A DNA stretch of 64,000 nt from Chryseobacterium taiwanense (GTDB lineage Bacteria; Bacteroidota; Bacteroidia; Flavobacteriales; Weeksellaceae). This document shows, one piece after another, positions 62,400 to 64,000 of this stretch. The notes beneath the pieces are model-generated. The model did not search any database. It was not told the DNA's origin and was given only the letters and a program-made list of their open reading frames with translations. Where the stretch lies: assembly GCF_000813825.1 (NCBI RefSeq), contig NZ_JWTA01000014.1, forward strand, positions 107,752-171,751, read 5' to 3'. Position numbers and translations under genes: made by a program. Each line of letters begins with the position of its first letter. Position 1 is the first letter of the stretch.

Positions 62400-62481
62400 A
62401 GTTGTTTAAATATTTTTATTATTGAACGGGTTCAACGGCTTTCTTCCCATTTATGAAACCAGTTCCATAAGGGATGAAAAT

Positions 62482-63921
62482 TTATTTTTTTCTAATAAGC
62501 CACAACCCTACGAAAGTAAGAAGACCATTGATAATTAATAATTCCAACCCGATTTTGAATTCCCCGAAGATCGTTTCCTGATATTTATCGATAAAGAAAG
62601 AAATTACAGGGGCTGCAATACAAATGAAAGGTACTAACTTGTCTTTAACTTTATATTTTGTGAAAATTCCAAAAGCAAATAATCCTAAAAGTGGTCCGTA
62701 AGTAAAGCCGGCAAGTTTTAGGATAAGCCCGATCATTGAGTTGTCATTGATGATTTTAAAAATAATCACCATGATAAGGAATGACAAAGCAACCAATAAG
62801 TGGATGTTTTTTCTGAATTTTTCTTTCTTTTTATCGTCCCAGTCTTTCTTCTCTTTCATTCCGAAAATATCGATACATAAAGAAGAAGTAAGAGCAGTCA
62901 TTGCACCATCTGCACTTGGAAATAAAGCCGAAATCAAAGCAATAATAAAGATAATCGAAATAAACGGAGGCATATGATTCAATGCAACGTCCGGGAATAA
63001 CTGGTCACCTGCGCTCGTCACATTTTCCTGTGCTCCGTAAAGATGAAGAAGTCCGCCCATATAAAGGAACAATGAAATTACACCCAACAAAATAAAACCA
63101 AGCGTTACCATGTTTTTCTGAGAATCTTTTAATTTGGTTACAGATAGACTTTTCTGCATCATTTCCTGATCAATTCCTGTCATCGTAATCGTTATAAAAG
63201 CTCCTGCCAGAATTTGTTTAAGGAAAAAGCTTTTCTGATTCGGATCAAAATCAAAGATTTTTGTGTAGCCTTTTTCGTTCATAGCTGTCAAACTTTCTCC
63301 AACATTTAATCCTAAATGATTTAACATATAAATTGTACAGATAATTAATCCCAACAACATACAAGAAGTCTGTAACGTATCCGTCCAAACGATGGTTTTT
63401 ACACCCCCTTCATACGTATAAAGGATAATCATTGCTAAAATAATCAGTGTGGTTACAATAAACGGAACGCCTAAACTATCAAGAATTGAAACCTGTAAAA
63501 TATTCACTACCAGATATAATCTTGCCGTTGCACCAACCAATCTGGAAACGATAAAAATCCATGCTCCTGATTTGTAGGAAAGCTGTCCCATTCTTTGCTG
63601 AAGGTAGCCGTAAATTGATGTTAGTTTTAATCGATAATATAAAGGAAGAAGGACGTAAGCAATAACAATATAGCCAATCAGATAGCCTAAAGTAATCTGT
63701 AGATAGGCAAATTTATCATTTCCAACAGCTCCGGGAACACTCACAAAAGTCACCCCAGAAAGTGACGTTCCTATCATCCCGAAGGCCACAAGCATCCAAT
63801 TACTTTTACGGTTTCCGATGAAGAAACTATCATTATCACTTCCTTTTCCGGTGCGGTAAGCTACCCAAAGTAGCAATGCGAAATATACGATAATGATGGA
63901 CAGTAATATAATTGGAGACAT
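62482..63921 (-). CDS. sodium:solute symporter
   Basis: A 479-aa inner-membrane protein of the SSS family, with about 13 hydrophobic segments. Motifs: GNRKSNWMLVAFGMIGTSLSGVTFVSVPG, and later ALFPSADGAMTALTSSLCIDIFG, the conserved serine-rich region near the sodium site. Substrate cannot be told; family members carry sugars, amino acids, iodide or acetate with sodium. Start ATG at 63921 is 23 bp after a consensus -7 element. It is transcribed alone. Confidence 0.93.
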   Translation of the reverse strand: MSPIILLSIIIVYFALLLWVAYRTGKGSDNDSFFIGNRKSNWMLVAFGMIGTSLSGVTFVSVPGAVGNDKFAYLQITLGYLIGYIVIAYVLLPLYYRLKLTSIYGYLQQRMGQLSYKSGAWIFIVSRLVGATARLYLVVNILQVSILDSLGVPFIVTTLIILAMIILYTYEGGVKTIVWTDTLQTSCMLLGLIICTIYMLNHLGLNVGESLTAMNEKGYTKIFDFDPNQKSFFLKQILAGAFITITMTGIDQEMMQKSLSVTKLKDSQKNMVTLGFILLGVISLFLYMGGLLHLYGAQENVTSAGDQLFPDVALNHMPPFISIIFIIALISALFPSADGAMTALTSSLCIDIFGMKEKKDWDDKKKEKFRKNIHLLVALSFLIMVIIFKIINDNSMIGLILKLAGFTYGPLLGLFAFGIFTKYKVKDKLVPFICIAAPVISFFIDKYQETIFGEFKIGLELLIINGLLTFVGLWLIRKK

Positions 63922-63943
63922 ATGTACTCAGTTTTAATTTCAG

Positions 63944-63951
63944 CAAATATA
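63944..63951 (-). promoter_or_regulatory. -7 element of the sodium symporter gene
   Basis: TATATTTG on the minus strand, 23 bp before the ATG. No clear -33 element. Confidence 0.5.
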
Positions 63952-64000
63952 GTTTTTTTCTGTTCTGTTGGAAAAGAAAAAACCTTTCAGATTGCAATCT

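Noticed and set aside
1..64000. CRISPR array, prophage, insertion sequence or defence island
   Set aside because: No regular short direct repeats, no transposase or integrase, no phage structural genes and no recognisable defence cluster were seen.

Overview
The window looks like a chromosomal segment from a Bacteroidota bacterium of the Chryseobacterium/Flavobacterium type (Weeksellaceae-like). Four things point there: AT-rich DNA; promoters that fit the Bacteroidota consensus (-33 TTTG/TTG, about 19 bp, -7 TAnnTTTG); a complete gldKLMN cluster for gliding and type IX secretion; and families largely limited to this group (DUF4270, the type B CHU_C sorting domain, a split transketolase). Nearly every gene is an intact housekeeping, envelope or nutrient gene. 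I see no prophage, insertion sequence, CRISPR array or defence island.

Layout. 1-1605: a periplasmic 5'-nucleotidase split into a metallophosphatase protein (cut by the left edge) and a separate C-terminal-domain lipoprotein. 1713-4476: dapA, a GNAT acetyltransferase, and an AraC-type regulator overlapping a receiver-like protein without the phospho-acceptor Asp. 4477-4889 is a gap with an imperfect palindrome. 4890-15223 is on the minus strand: recG, a thioredoxin-like protein, three POT-family peptide transporters and dipeptidyl peptidase IV, which together form a peptide-utilisation block. 15343-18895: small unknown genes, a REP-like repeat, a GT35 glucan phosphorylase homologue lacking the PLP lysine, and a possible nuclease-fold protein. 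19034-26626: a T9SS-secreted adhesin-like protein, a DinB-like protein, mtaB, an FMN glutamate synthase-like protein, an FKBP-like lipoprotein, an S4 protein and aroK.

26741-27328 is a tRNA cluster (Lys, Leu, Lys, Lys) with a 160-bp tandem duplication. 28335-37655 has divergent panC, then a reduced glycogen-synthase-like protein, a DUF4270 lipoprotein, glmS and gldKLMN. GldL/GldM form the proton-driven inner-membrane motor of the T9SS and GldK/GldN the periplasmic/outer-membrane ring. The protein at 19034 carries a signal that would be exported by this machine. 37793-46411: an FAD oxidoreductase, two lipoproteins, a small membrane protein and a tripartite RND efflux operon. 46640-53649: an M20 peptidase, an unknown gene, tRNA-Ser, ansA, trmH, an outer-membrane-like protein, and the rsmE-unknown-tsaD operon. 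53654-64000: a very large TamB homologue facing tsaD across 4 bp, an Lrp-type regulator, a small membrane protein, a TlpA-like protein, the split transketolase and a sodium:solute symporter.

No new multi-gene system stands out. The signals most worth a second look are the GT35 homologue without its PLP lysine, the catalytically stripped glycogen synthase next to DUF4270 and the gld genes, the degenerate receiver with its neighbouring palindrome, and several very compact promoter arrangements (tsaD/tamB, the Lrp terminator fused to the next promoter, and nearly leaderless small membrane proteins). Start codons were adjusted where the longest reading frame began at TTG or lay upstream of a consensus promoter.
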